Of a stretch of 64,000 bases of DNA, positions 11,166 through 21,984 are shown one piece after another; position 1 is the stretch's first letter, and each line of letters starts with the position of its first letter. The translations under genes were made by a program, and so were the position numbers. The notes beneath the pieces were generated by a model. The model searched no databases. It worked only from the letters and a program-made list of their open reading frames with translations, and was not told the origin of the DNA. The stretch spans positions 16,816,769-16,880,768 of the forward strand of contig NC_089727.1 of assembly GCF_035083965.1 (NCBI RefSeq). The letters run 5' to 3'. Source of the stretch: Branchiostoma lanceolatum. Taxonomy: Eukaryota; Chordata; Leptocardii; Amphioxiformes; Branchiostomatidae.

Positions 11166-12608
11166 GACCGAGGAGGTTCTAGCGGGCAAGGCGACCGAGC
11201 AGTCGGTGCAGGGACGTCTGTAGGGTGCACTGACTTCAACAGACGCCGTGGGCGCATATGTTACATTGAGGTATGTGAGCTATGCTATTCGCGCCTTTAG
11301 TGTCCTAAATGTTTTCCCCAACGTTTCCTGTCAGGTGCAACAGAGACAGGAAAATCGTTCAGTAATCCAAAATAAAAGTGATATCGTCTGAATCATGTTT
11401 ACAAAACAGCTGGGAATACTAGTAGGGTTCGTTAAAATGTCGCCTCCTTGGATGAAAAGGACAATGATAAATGTTTTCAATTTGAGATACTAGCGAATTA
11501 CCACTCCGCTCCACTAGCCCTTAAAACTAATCGTTTACTAGTAACAGCTTTTACCACCAAAAGACATTTGGGGCAGTAAGGACCGACACCTTTTTTTCAG
11601 GATGAGTTGAAGAACAGGACGCAAAGTTGTAACTATTACTGTCATTGAAAAGTGAGTTGACCGGATGGCTGTACTGATGAAACTACAGTGTGTGGAATTT
11701 GTAAAATCAAACGGAATCTCTTTACACAACGATAGTACCGCCCTACTATATTTAAAGCTAACTAACCAAACACATGCGGCCTTGCCCGGATTAAGCCATG
11801 TAGTACCGCAGTATTTGACCCTGTCAGACTCAAGACCATCAGTTCACCCAGCTGTCAGCTCAGAACCTGTTCTTACACTGTAGATGGGTGGGACGTATGG
11901 AGGACAGGGGCGTGGCTTCTGGTTGTGGTTACTTCCTCCCTTCCTTCCTTCCTTCCTTTATGGAACCCTTCCTTTCTTTCTGACTTTCTTTCGTTCATTC
12001 TGTCTTTTCGTTCATTCACATATTCCCTCTTCTTTTCTCTCTCTCTTTCTCTCTTCCTATTTCTTGTTTCCTTCGTTTATTCTTTCCTTCCTGTCTTTCT
12101 GCCTTACCACTTTGTGTCTAAAGGCAGGGGATAGCAATGCTTTTCAAGTGTGGGAATTTATGAACGTTTCAACGTGAAAATATTTTTCTCGGATAAGTCT
12201 GTTGTTGTTTTGGCCTCCTTGGTCTGGTAAGGTCTTGAAGTAGACGCTGCCATGAGTGACACCAAGTCCCATGTCTGTCAGTGTTATCGTGAAGGTATCG
12301 GAGGTTTAACATTCCAGGTCAGTGGAAGAGTAGAACATCTTAGTGCTACCACATGGTGAAACATGGGCTGTAGAGCTTCAACGCAAAAATACCTACTCAG
12401 TTCACTGTCCGTTTCTCCGTTAGACTATTAGCTGGGAATGCTAGTATTTATTTGTCATAGCATCATAGCAGTGTTGCCAAGTTTTGTATAATTTTGACCA
12501 CAACGAAATTATAGACTGAAGAAAACTTGCAATAAAAGTTGCAACAATGAAAAAGAAATACTTTGTGAAGCGACCTAGTGAGAGACTCGTCACTGTTTTC
12601 GACATGAC
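11166..12608. other. No gene recognised
   Basis: Contains a pyrimidine-rich tract (about 11930-12100, TTCC/TTTC) that produces low-complexity frames. No exon or RNA gene seen. Confidence 0.5.
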
Positions 12609-12625
12609 CTTCCCACACACTTTGA

Positions 12626-12815
12626 GTAGAGTAGAGTAGAGTAGAGTAGAGTAGAGTAGATGTAGAGTAGAGTAGAGTAGAGTAGAGTAGAGTAGAGTAG
12701 AGTAGAGTAGAGTAGAGTAGAGTAGATGTAGAGTAGAGTAGAGTAGAGTAGAGTAGAGTAGAGTAGAGTAGAGTAGAGTAGAGTAGAGTAGAGTAGAGTA
12801 GAGTAGAGTAGAGTT
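12626..12815. repeat. (AGAGT)n pentamer array
   Basis: GTAGA/AGAGT pentamers interrupted by two single TAGATGTAG variants. The right flank, GTTGATTCCGCCAGGTAGGA, recurs in reverse orientation beside the array at 14438-14587. Confidence 0.95.
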
Positions 12816-13224
12816 GATTCCGCCAGGTAGGAACTCCGGTTCCAGTTTACCGGGCCGCTCTTCGATTCATCTCACTGTCATCTCTGGTTTCTGGGGATGG
12901 TCCAGAGCTCTACTCCTCACTATTCCCCAACTATTAAAGGTCGGCGTTGGGTTGGGTTAGAACTAGCCTGTATCTTATCCTATTCTAGCTCCAGTTCGCT
13001 CCTCTCATCGCATCCAAGCCGAATACGACTTTCCCGACTTTGATCATAGTTTTCAAAATTCACAGTATACTGGCGCAGGCAAGTTTTAAAAAGTAGTTGG
13101 CAACCTCGTCGACTAAGTCCCAACCACGGATGGCATTGCTCACGACTAACTCACAACCATAGTCTGGAGAAGGTCGGGAGGCTATGGTTGGCTAGGTGTG
13201 CCATGGGCCTGACAGAAAGAACAA

Positions 13225-13429
13225 GACCATAGCACGTCCAGGTCGAAAGATACAAAAACGGAAGTTCTGCTGCAGTACCAAGGTCACATACCAGGGGGCC
13301 CAAAATCGACCTTGAACTTCGGCTTCACAACACCTGCCCACATACCAAATATCATCGTAAGGCTCTTGACCTATGCTGACTACAGTAGTGCGGAAACACA
13401 GACAGACAAACAGACAAACAAACAGACAA

Positions 13430-13466
<37 letters not shown>

Positions 13467-13502
13467 AACCCAAAACTTTATCTCCGTTTTTCATGGAGAT
13501 AA
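13225..13502 (+). repeat. Interspersed repeat ending in a short palindrome (copy 1)
   Basis: Shares with 17343-17519 and 21316-21562 a body (AAAATCGACCTTGAA, CACATACCAAATATCATCGTAA), then a GACAAACA/CACA simple repeat, then the terminal palindrome TCTCCGTTTTTCATGGAGATAA. All three copies are in the same orientation. The class is unknown; a constant 3' end after a variable simple repeat fits either a retroposon or a small DNA element. Confidence 0.7.
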
Positions 13503-13693
13503 TAACGGTCTGTCCCCGAAAGCGTGAGTCCTAGACCCGTGCTGTCAGCAGGTAGTATGTTGGCACGGGGGGAACCATTCAGCCGTGACATGGGGGCAGG
13601 GTGGGAGGGACGCACGGCGCATCCGGGGCACAACACCTCAGAACTGTTCTCGTCGAAATTGGGGGCAAAGACTGTAACTAATGGAACTCATGA

Positions 13694-14170
13694 AGTGAAG
13701 TGAAGTGAACTTTATTGCTCAACAATCGTACATGGTACAATGTATGGCATGAAATCAACAATACTACAAGGCTAATCTATCCTACAATTCTAAGTACAAA
13801 ATATTTTCGAAACCAGTGTATTTGTTACAATATATAATCATGTATGGGTAATTCTGTCTCGCTTTTCGAATGATTTATGGAGAAATTGACCTATGTACAT
13901 GGATATAGGAGTCGGACATGACAACAGTACATAGAAAATATCGCTCTGTGTACCAGATAGGGTGAAGTTTGTCTTAGTAATAATAGTCTGTAAGAGCATA
14001 TCTCTCTCTTTGCTATAAGTTGGACAATTCATTACAAAGTGGAATTCATCTTCAACACTTCCATTACATGTGGGACACAATCTCTGAGTGGCTGGTGTGT
14101 TGTGGTGTCGACCCTTTTCAACTTCTAAGCAATGTGCACTGATTCTCAGCTTTGTTATGAATGAAATGGA
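13694..14170 (-). mobile_element. LINE 3' end (non-LTR retrotransposon ORF2 C-terminus)
   Basis: The minus strand reads ITKLRISAHCLEVEKGRHH, then LCPTCNGSVEDEFHF and VMNCPTYSKERDML. This is the C-terminal zinc-binding pattern (CxxC, HF, C) found after the reverse transcriptase of CR1/L2-like LINEs. The 3' tail is GCAATAAAGTTCACTTCACTTC, ending in ACTTC repeats. The 5' part is missing, the usual outcome of incomplete reverse transcription. Confidence 0.8.
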
Positions 14171-14437
14171 AAGATGCTGGCCATGTCAAAGCTCGTAGAA
14201 AGGTACGCGAAGTAGCTACAGATGTGTAATATCTATTCTATAATGCCCCTAAAATTCCTTTAAATTGCTTTTATATTTAGCCAGCCAAACTTGTCATAAA
14301 CATCCCTTGCCTAAAGAGGTTATAGATGTTAGATAACCCGAACAGCAAAAGTTTGAGTTTGAGTCAATATCATCTTTCCTCTGCGAATGCCTCGATCCTC
14401 AACCTAAACTGGAACAGGAGTTCCTACCTGGCGGAAT

Positions 14438-14587
14438 CAACTCTACTCTACTCTACTCTACTCTACTCTACTCTACTCTACTCTACTCTACTCTACTCTA
14501 CTCTACTCTACTCTACTCTACTCTACTCTACTCTACTCTACTCTACTCTACTCTACTCTACTCTACTCTACTCTACTCTACTCTACT
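14438..14587. repeat. (CTCTA)n pentamer array, inverted relative to 12626-12815
   Basis: Thirty uninterrupted CTCTA units. The left flank TCCTACCTGGCGGAATCAAC is the reverse complement of the flank of the array at 12626-12815, so the two form an inverted pair separated by about 1.6 kb that includes a LINE fragment. Confidence 0.95.
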
Positions 14588-16850
14588 CAACCATCAAATT
14601 GGCTCTGTTTTCCAATCGGATTCGCGGCTGGATTTTTAGTACCCGAGGATTAGTGAGATCAGATTTACTGTGGCCGGAACGACAAGTGTCGTTTGACACC
14701 ATGGCAACGGCAAAGGTGTGACATGTGTGGTAACCTCTTCCAGATTGTACCGTGACCCTTGAGCTGCACTCTCCGGACTTACCCAGGGAACACCGGACTG
14801 TTTTCAATCGACCTTCGCTGAATTCTTCGGCTGTTTAAAGGTAAGTAGGAACTTGTATTCACGTGTGCGAAATGCCTAACAAACCCCAAAGTTAGTCCTA
14901 AAACTGTGCTATAAATGTGCTATTACAAAACAGAGCTTTCATTAAGGTGTGGTGATGTTTCAACCGGACAAGCTTCAGTGATTTTCAGCTGTGTCCTGTA
15001 AAATCTCATGTTCGCAAGCGGATATCAAGTTAATAGAATTGTCAGAATTGTTTACGGCTACGAGCAATGCTCTTGTTTAAATTTTAGCAAACATTTTACA
15101 ATCAGGACGTACTATAACCACAGACTATATCGTAGTAAAAGATTCTAAAAGATCCCAGTTATAATGTTCTGCGGTTAGATGTATGATAGTCAAATCGTTC
15201 ATGTTCATGTATTTGTACCATCTACTACTGTTTACTAACAAACACTGAATCTTCGATGCTACTTGTCCAAATGCGAAAAAAAAGAAGAATAAAATCTGTA
15301 TGAATATGTCGGACTGGGTCAATACAGCAGAGGCATGGCATAATTCAACCGTGCTCAAAAACGTTCTATTTGTACTGATTTTCAATTCAGAAGAAAGACA
15401 GTCAGAAATAACTGACGTCTACGTCACATTTCAACATCACATTGCAAAGAGTATGAAAAGCGGAAAATACTAACCATGAAAAAATACGATGACCCTTTAC
15501 AATGAACAATAAGATAAGGAATTCAGGAGTAGCCAACTGGAATCCAACGATTCCTACCATGACGAAGAATTCTCCCCGGAATCGGAGGACATGGACCTTA
15601 CAGTCATCTTGCTACACTGGAAGACCGTAGGCCAAATTTTTAGACCATATCACCAACCGGAGGTCAAGACACGGGCGGTCTAGGTCAATGTCTTAAGAAA
15701 ACGAGAACCCACGTAAGAACCCCTAGGGTGGAAAGCACCCAGCGTTCGGACATCTTGGCATATTCCCCATAGCTAACTACTGTATCTGACCAGAGTTATC
15801 AACATAGAAATATGTCCCCAATCAAAGGCGCTCCACCCCAATGACCACTGTACATAGTAGTTAACTATTCCTATGTCATTATCAGTCCTTCTTTCGGCGC
15901 TTCTATTCCCCTTAAGCCTCCGTGTCTGAAGACATGATGTTCTCACCGCCCAAGACGCGAAGAGGTTTCTGTACACATCTCCCGACTTTCCACTTTAAGA
16001 AGCCTGACGCCTGGAGTTTCCTTTTGCTGTTAAGTCTGCCGTGTGTCTCCTCCGCTTAAAGCCAGTAACGCCCAAGATCTGATCCAGACGTCCCCAACCT
16101 TAAGCAGACAGTAGGAGTAATGAATAAGCGGCCTCCCTCGTTAAAAATGGAAGAACACTTACAAGAACACAATAAAACGATTGTCCTGAGATGTACAAAC
16201 CCTCATGTGTATCTGTCGTCTTCCGCAACAAAACAACCCCACATCCCCCCTTCCACCCCAAGACCTTTGGTTCCCATGTCTATCGTGTGTTTGCAACATA
16301 AAGTGTAAGTACCCACAGCCCACCTTTAAGCCAGGGAGCCAAAGGCCACGATCCGCTCCAGTAGGGGTCCTGGTGACCTTGAACGGTTAACTGACAACAT
16401 GGAGAAGAGAGCACCTTTGACAAATTGAAACCTTGTGCAGTTTCACGTCCAGAGTCGGATTAAAGATGAAGCAAATTACAGCGACACATTTACCCTGCAG
16501 TATGTCAATAGACCAGTAGGTCCAGTTTATCAGAGTCAGACAATTTTGTATTTGCCTTTTCGCTGCAGAAAGTTACGTAACATAAAGTTGATTGATAACG
16601 GTTCGAGCATCACCTGTGTGCCCAGCTACATGCCGGGAGATTAGGCGGAACGTTGGGTCCCGGTGCCAGGTCGCGGTACTGATGGACAGGATATGTGTGC
16701 TCTAGAAACGGCGTCAAACCCTGCGTGTATTCCTTTGATACGATGTAACATGGTCATTTTTATGAACAATTTTCAAAACCTTTTTGGTGTAGACTTCTAA
16801 CAGACTTACAGTATGATAACTCACGTTAATAAAGGTTAGGCATATCCAGG
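14588..16850. other. No gene recognised
   Basis: Short frames only, none with family resemblance. A single X-box-like half (CCATGGCAACG) lies near 14698-14708. Confidence 0.5.
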
Positions 16851-16888
16851 TCCAATCTCTACTGGATAAGATTCAGAGATCACTTCCG

Positions 16889-16924
16889 GGCGTTTCGAGT
16901 GACATCCATCACTCTTCTTCAGCG
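16889..16924 (-). ncRNA. Hammerhead-like motif (Penelope-type element fragment)
   Basis: On the minus strand: CUGAAGA, an extra A, the stem GAGUGA, loop UGGAUG, stem UCACUC, then GAAAC. The order CUGANGA-stem-GAAA is that of a hammerhead ribozyme catalytic core, and such cores are known in the terminal repeats of Penelope-like retroelements. The extra A after CUGAAGA and the unclear stem III argue for caution. Confidence 0.4.
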
Positions 16925-17342
16925 TCACCAAAATGAACAAGAGTTCCGCGACCTCATATCTCCATGAACAATTCTATTTATGCAAATTACTTACACATTT
17001 ACATAATATATGCTTAATCATAAACACCTTTATCTTACTTACACATGTTGCAATATTGACAGTCCTATAATTTTCCAATTCGATGAATTTTGGTGTTCTT
17101 GCATTAATTATGCAAATTAGGAATTTATTTGCATAATTGGTATTTGTTGATGCTCCACTTTCCATAAACTACATATGTTATATGTATTTGAGTCTTATAA
17201 TGGAAAACACTGCAAATATAGATTTTCCTCATTATCTATGCAAATTCATTCCCAATTAGCATAATTTGCACTTTATTGTGTACATCTCTGTCTAAGCTAC
17301 CTGCATACTCAATATCATGGAAATCCATTGTCCCTTTGTTCA

Positions 17343-17519
17343 GTTATTCTCCAAAATCGACCTTGAATTTTGGCCTCACAACACACGACCACATACCAAA
17401 TATCATCGTAATCCATCCAGAGGTTCTTGAGTTATCCTGCCTACAATAGTCCGGAAACACAAACACACACACACACAAACACGCCAAAAACAATATCTCC
17501 ATTTTTCATGGAGATAACT
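17343..17519 (+). repeat. Interspersed repeat ending in a short palindrome (copy 2)
   Basis: Same family as 13225-13502: an AAAATCGACCTTGAATTTTG body, an (AC)n tract, then TCTCCATTTTTCATGGAGAT. The AT-rich sequence before it (16936-17342) contains several TATGCAAATTA-like motifs and may belong to the same element. Confidence 0.7.
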
Positions 17520-18796
17520 AGTAGAAGAAAGTATGATATTAACTTAGCGGTCATTTCCCTGTACCTCATTTCTTGTCCCATAGTGCAGGGCTACCTTAGA
17601 TAACATCAGTGCGGCTGCAGTATTGTCGTGATTGCTGTAGTTGCAATGTGATGTGTAACGTTGCAAAGTATTTACAACTGTAGTATTAGTAATGAGGTGT
17701 TACGTAAGGAAGCGCACGAAATTTAACCTGTGAATATCAACCTCGCGCAAGTAACACACCCTTTCTACTAGAGACTGCGACCACTGATCACGAGCGACAA
17801 TGAGTTGACAGATCGATCGTTCAGCGAATTTCATACATGCAGCTATAACGTCATAGACAATAGCCTGTGTTTACACAATCTCTCACTGGCTGGGGTTAAT
17901 GACCCCCTGCCCCTAGATGGGGGGGGCGGTATTAAGCCGTCGGGACGGCCGCTAGGACGGCCGCGATTCTAGTCAGGCTATGTAGAAAAGGACGACTTTT
18001 TTTAACGTTTTGTGTGTTTTGTTGCCTTTTGAATCATATTACATCATATTCCAATCATGAATTTAGGGCCAGATGAATCCAATTGTGGTCGCTGTGTGGT
18101 CTCTCAGCGATCGCCGTCATGTCAAGGGGACAGTGTGGAGTCCTGTGGTTTTCTCCCAAAGCACCTGTCTCAGAGCGCAGCATGCGGGCTGGGGTGAGAT
18201 GGGGGAGGGGGGCATTTCTGCAGGGTCACTGAGAATGTCAGCAAGGCCCGGTATTAAAACAGGCGGTCCCACGCGCGCCGATCCGTCCTCCCTGCCGACC
18301 ACCTACAGCCTACTGTACCATCGAGCTGTCGAGCATCTAAAGCAGTTCTCACAGATCCTCTGGGACTATAGGGATTGTTTCAAACTATCGATATTTTGCA
18401 CAGAGAATCATTCTAGTTTGTTTAGCGATAGAAACAGTCCACAATCCTGAATCCACTTCTATTTTGGAACCTATGTCCTTCATACTCTCTGAAATATTAC
18501 GTTGGGTCACTTAGGTGTTTTTGCCATTTTAGAACAAAAAGATTTCTCTACCGAACAATTTTTTTCCGGACGCCCCCCGAGGTCGTGTTCAGGCGGCCTG
18601 AGTGCTCTTGACTCTAAACGTTTTGTACTTACGGAACAAAGCTCCGGGCTGTTGGACTAACCTACTTATTGTGTCCTTGCCTTGACCCAATTTTTCCGCC
18701 AGGCCCGTATAAGATGTCATAAAAGAAAATTGAGTAAATTGGATCACAATTTCCTTTGCTTGTCTCTCATTCCGTCAGTGTCCATCTTGATTTGTC
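17520..18796. other. Gene-free upstream region
   Basis: No exon recognised. A 125-codon frame at 18073-18450 has no visible homology. A poly-G run is at 17922-17929 beside a GC-rich palindromic GGACGGCCGC pair. Confidence 0.45.
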
Positions 18797-18841
18797 GTTG
18801 CCATGGTAACACAAAATGGCTGATGCTGTTGCTATGGTGAC
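18797..18841. promoter_or_regulatory. Two RFX X-boxes upstream of the secreted coiled-coil gene
   Basis: GTTGCCATGGTAAC (18797-18810) is a textbook X-box, and GTTGCTATGGTGAC (18828-18841) is a second close match 31 bp downstream. They lie 66-110 bp upstream of the ATG at 18907. The sequence just after the second box, ATTTTTGCAG, could also be a 3' splice site for a leader exon. RFX sites typify genes transcribed in ciliated cells. Confidence 0.6.
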
Positions 18842-18906
18842 ATTTTTGCAGGTTCGATCCGCGTGGGTGGGTCTTCCGTCCAACTGCGGGGAAACCGTCG
18901 GCCACC

Positions 18907-21900
18907 ATGGGCGTGCTGTCGGTCGGCTGCGTCGGCACGACGTCTCTCCTGATCTCGGCGCTCTTCTTGCAGACGGTGCTCGCGCAGGAGGTGACCTACG
19001 CGGGCCACAAGGAGGATAACCGGTGTATCTGCACGTTCATCCCGCCGTATCAAGCGGCGGACCACCCTAGCTCCCACCAGCAGCCTCCCGCCGACCCCTG
19101 TCCGCCTCGCGACCCGGACGCGGCGTCCTTGCGGACCGACCTCAGCTTCCTGCAGTCGCACCAACTGGCCAACCGCGAGCAGCTCAACTCCCAGACGTCG
19201 CGGTTGCACAACCTGACGTCCCGCCTGTTCCAGCTGGAGGACCGCATGCACGGGACGGAGCGGCACCAGCGGGCCTGGGACTCCCGCACCGCCACCGTCC
19301 AGCAGTCCGCCTCGGAGATGCGCCGCCTCATCAGCCGGCAGCAGGACACCATCATGTTCCTACGGGCCCGCCTGGACAACATGTTCCAGGTAACACTTTG
19401 TGGGTTTCAATTACCTTTTAGAAGTGCAAATAAAGTCGATTTGGTGGGGTTAGAAACTTCCTCGTCAGTTATACATGTATTCTGCTTGATGAAGGATCCA
19501 AGATTGAAGATCCTTTTACCAATAGATTATGTTTCTTAAAGATTTTATCTCATCACCCGTAAATACATGAAAACCTACTGACTTAGCCAAACAAATCATA
19601 GCAACGTAATTATTGTGTATGCACGCGCTGAGCTGATGGGGATACTGGTGCCCGGCTTAAAGACTAACTTGGGGGTTTTGCGGCTTTCCGGATCACAGAG
19701 TTTGAACCTCTTCCCTAGGGGAGGGACCTCTAAATGGACTTTCTTATGCCAAACAAGGATGAGCCGTCAAAAACAATCACTTGAAAACACATGTATCTAC
19801 ATTTCAAACCTCAAATCTTTACCACCCCTGCAAAGCTGGATTTGTCAGGTTACTTTAGGTAAAAAAAGCAGGAGTTCAACTCCAGCATTCTAACGAGCTA
19901 AAGACAGCTAGAAGTTTCAGATGAGACCAGGATTTCACCCCCGGCCCCCATCCTAATATATCAGTCCAACCATAAGAGAAGCGTTCAGAGGTCAATCCGA
20001 GATCAAAACATGACAAAAATCACCTCTTTTGGCCAGATTAAAATTTACATTCTTCTGTCCTCCCTAGCAGAACACTGGACAATTCTGACCAACATTTGAC
20101 CAGGAAAAAAAATATTTTTAGCAAAATACTAAAGGGTATGCAGCGTGCACTCTACTGCGTAACTCTATTAGCTGGTCCCTCCCGCCTACTTTGCTCCGCT
20201 TGCTGCTGAGTTACGCTCCGTCCACGCGCTCTTATCGGCTGGACTGCTATTATTGGACACTATAGGAACACCAGTGTCCCCATCAGCTCAGCGCATTTAG
20301 ATACAAAAATTACGTCACCCCAGGGACAACAGTTCTTCAACTGTCTGTGTTGCTATAGCAACAGCTTGACAACATGTTACACCAAAGCAACCGAAGCACT
20401 ATAATAATCGATCCACCAGCGGCCTTACGTGAAGTGTAGGGTGAAAGATTATCCTGAGAAAACACTGATACATTCATCCTAGCATTGGGTCATTTGGGAA
20501 AAAGACGGGCGGGGCGATGAAAAAAGAATTCAACAAAAAAAGTTCAGTCATCCGTATGCTGTACTATTACATACAAATATCAATCAGTACCAACACAGGC
20601 GAGGGCTAAATCTATACCCACTGTTCCTGGACATATATACCTTTGATATATTGATTTATGCAAGACGTAAATAGATTGATTCGAATGATCTATATCTATT
20701 AATGATGGAAATGAAAAGATAACTACTAGTATTATATCAATTGTCGCCGAAGATTAATAGGTCAGTACTAATTGTGTAGACGTTAGGTCGATAAATGTAA
20801 TCTCCAAGCAGATCTGTGGGGGCAAAATCGTGACGGTTTTCGGCTGGGCCTAAGATCTGACACACGGTCCCCCAATCAGATCTAGTGTCTACAAGACTTA
20901 ACAGGTCACTGAAAAAATAGTAGAAATTGGTCATAGAGACAGATAACATGCCAGAGAAGTTAGCTGGCCCTGGAGTACAGTTTGCGACAAAGGGAGCCAT
21001 TTGGCGAATTTCTACATTTTTTTCAGTGACCTATGGAGCCTGGTAGAGGCTAGTCCGAAATCGTCACGATATTGCCCCCAAACATCTGCTTGGAGATGAG
21101 ACAGATGTCCGTTTGTTTGTTTGTTTGTTTGTTTGTTTGTTTAATCAAGATATCCATTGGCGTTCAATTCTGAAAGAATCACACTATTCTTCCTGGAGTC
21201 CACTAACATATTTAATACATGAAATACAGTTAAATCAAATATAAAGGACAAAAACATATGCAATTGGTGGACAGAAAAGCAAACGAAACACGCTATCTGC
21301 CACCCAAAAATCAAGACCACAGCACGTCCAGGTCAAAATATACAAAAATTGAAGTTCTGCTGCAATACCAAGGTCACATACCAGGTGGCCCAAGATCGAC
21401 CTTGAATTTCGGCTTCACACCCGCCCACATACCAAATGTCATTGTAATCCATCAATAGGCTCTTGAGTTATGCTGACTAGAGTAGTCCGGAAACACAAAC
21501 AGACAGACAGACAAACAGACAGACACACCCAAAACAATATCTCCATTTTTCATGGAGATAATGAAATGTGGTGAATCGTTTGTTCCAGGAGATGTCCCAG
21601 ATGCGGGACCTGAACCAGAGGATGGTGCTGGAGATACAGGACGAGGCCGAGAAGAGCGAGAAGAACCGTGACAAGCTCCACAAACTCAGCAGGCGGCAGG
21701 AGAAGACGGAGGGAGAGGTCAAGGAGTTTCTCTGGGCCATCAGTCAAGTCATGTCCTCCTTAAAGGAAAGCGAGAGAAGGAAACTAGCTAAGATGTCCAG
21801 TCAGAGACCCTTGGCTCGTCAGGTAGACGCTAAGATGTCTCCTGAGCCGACTGAGTCTCCGTGGGTGCCGATAAGGACTTCTCCGGCTTGGGAAGAGTCT

Positions 21901-21984
21901 TTACCCACGCCCAAGCCTAGAAGACGGTCGCTGAAAAGGCAGCATAATAGCCGTGCGGGCCACGGTCACTGGTGGCAGAAATAA
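18907..21984 (+). CDS. Secreted noelin-N-terminal-like coiled-coil protein (two exons)
   Basis: Exons 18907-19389 and 21589-21984 join in phase 0 through a GT-AG intron (CAG|GTAACA, TTCCAG|GAG) to give 292 aa. The start has a perfect Kozak context (GCCACCATGG). Residues 1-26 are a signal peptide ending VLA. RCICT (Cys40, Cys42) is followed by Cys65. A long coiled coil with an N-glycosylation sequon at Asn102 (HNLTS) comes next. The C-terminus is basic (TPKPRRRSLKR). The CxC...C plus coiled coil plus NxS/T layout resembles the N-terminal oligomerisation domain of noelin/olfactomedin proteins, but no olfactomedin domain follows. The splice position is confirmed by the intronless paralogue at 42619-43467, which aligns straight across it (NMFQEMSQMRDLN against SMTRELTYLRDLN). 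The protein is probably extracellular; its function is unknown. The intron holds repeats, and one ends about 27 bp before the acceptor. Confidence 0.8.
20349..20362. promoter_or_regulatory. X-box-like palindrome in an intron
   Basis: GTTGCTATAGCAAC is a perfect 14-bp inverted repeat that fits the RFX site with a two-base spacer. It lies in the intron of the gene at 18907-21984. It may be an enhancer element or chance. Confidence 0.3.
20798..21099. mobile_element. CTCCAAGCAGA-family element carrying a nested TAGCCT-family fragment
   Basis: Left end TAATCTCCAAGCAGATCTG with GGGGGCAAAATCGTGACGG, and right end CGTCACGATATTGCCCCC then CTGCTTGGAGATGA, form the outer inverted repeat. Inside, at about 21022-21050, is GTGACCTATGGAGCCTGG followed by TAGAGGCTA, the end of the TAGCCT family, so one MITE appears to have landed in another. 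No clean target duplication is seen. Confidence 0.6.
21316..21562 (+). repeat. Interspersed repeat ending in a short palindrome (copy 3)
   Basis: Same family as 13225-13502 and 17343-17519. It ends TCTCCATTTTTCATGGAGATAA only about 27 bp before the 3' splice site of the exon at 21589, so it supplies part of the branch-point and pyrimidine-tract environment of that intron. Confidence 0.7.

Noticed and set aside
10537..11257. Several long minus-strand frames with ARGSSVAWPVDPQ repeats
   Set aside because: They are produced by the 23-bp minisatellite; all three frames are equally open, which excludes selection for one product.
14326..14721. 131-codon plus-strand frame
   Set aside because: Most of it is the CTCTA pentamer array (LYSTL repeats).
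18073..18450. 125-codon plus-strand frame upstream of the secreted gene
   Set aside because: No recognisable features, and it ends before the promoter-like X-boxes; probably chance.
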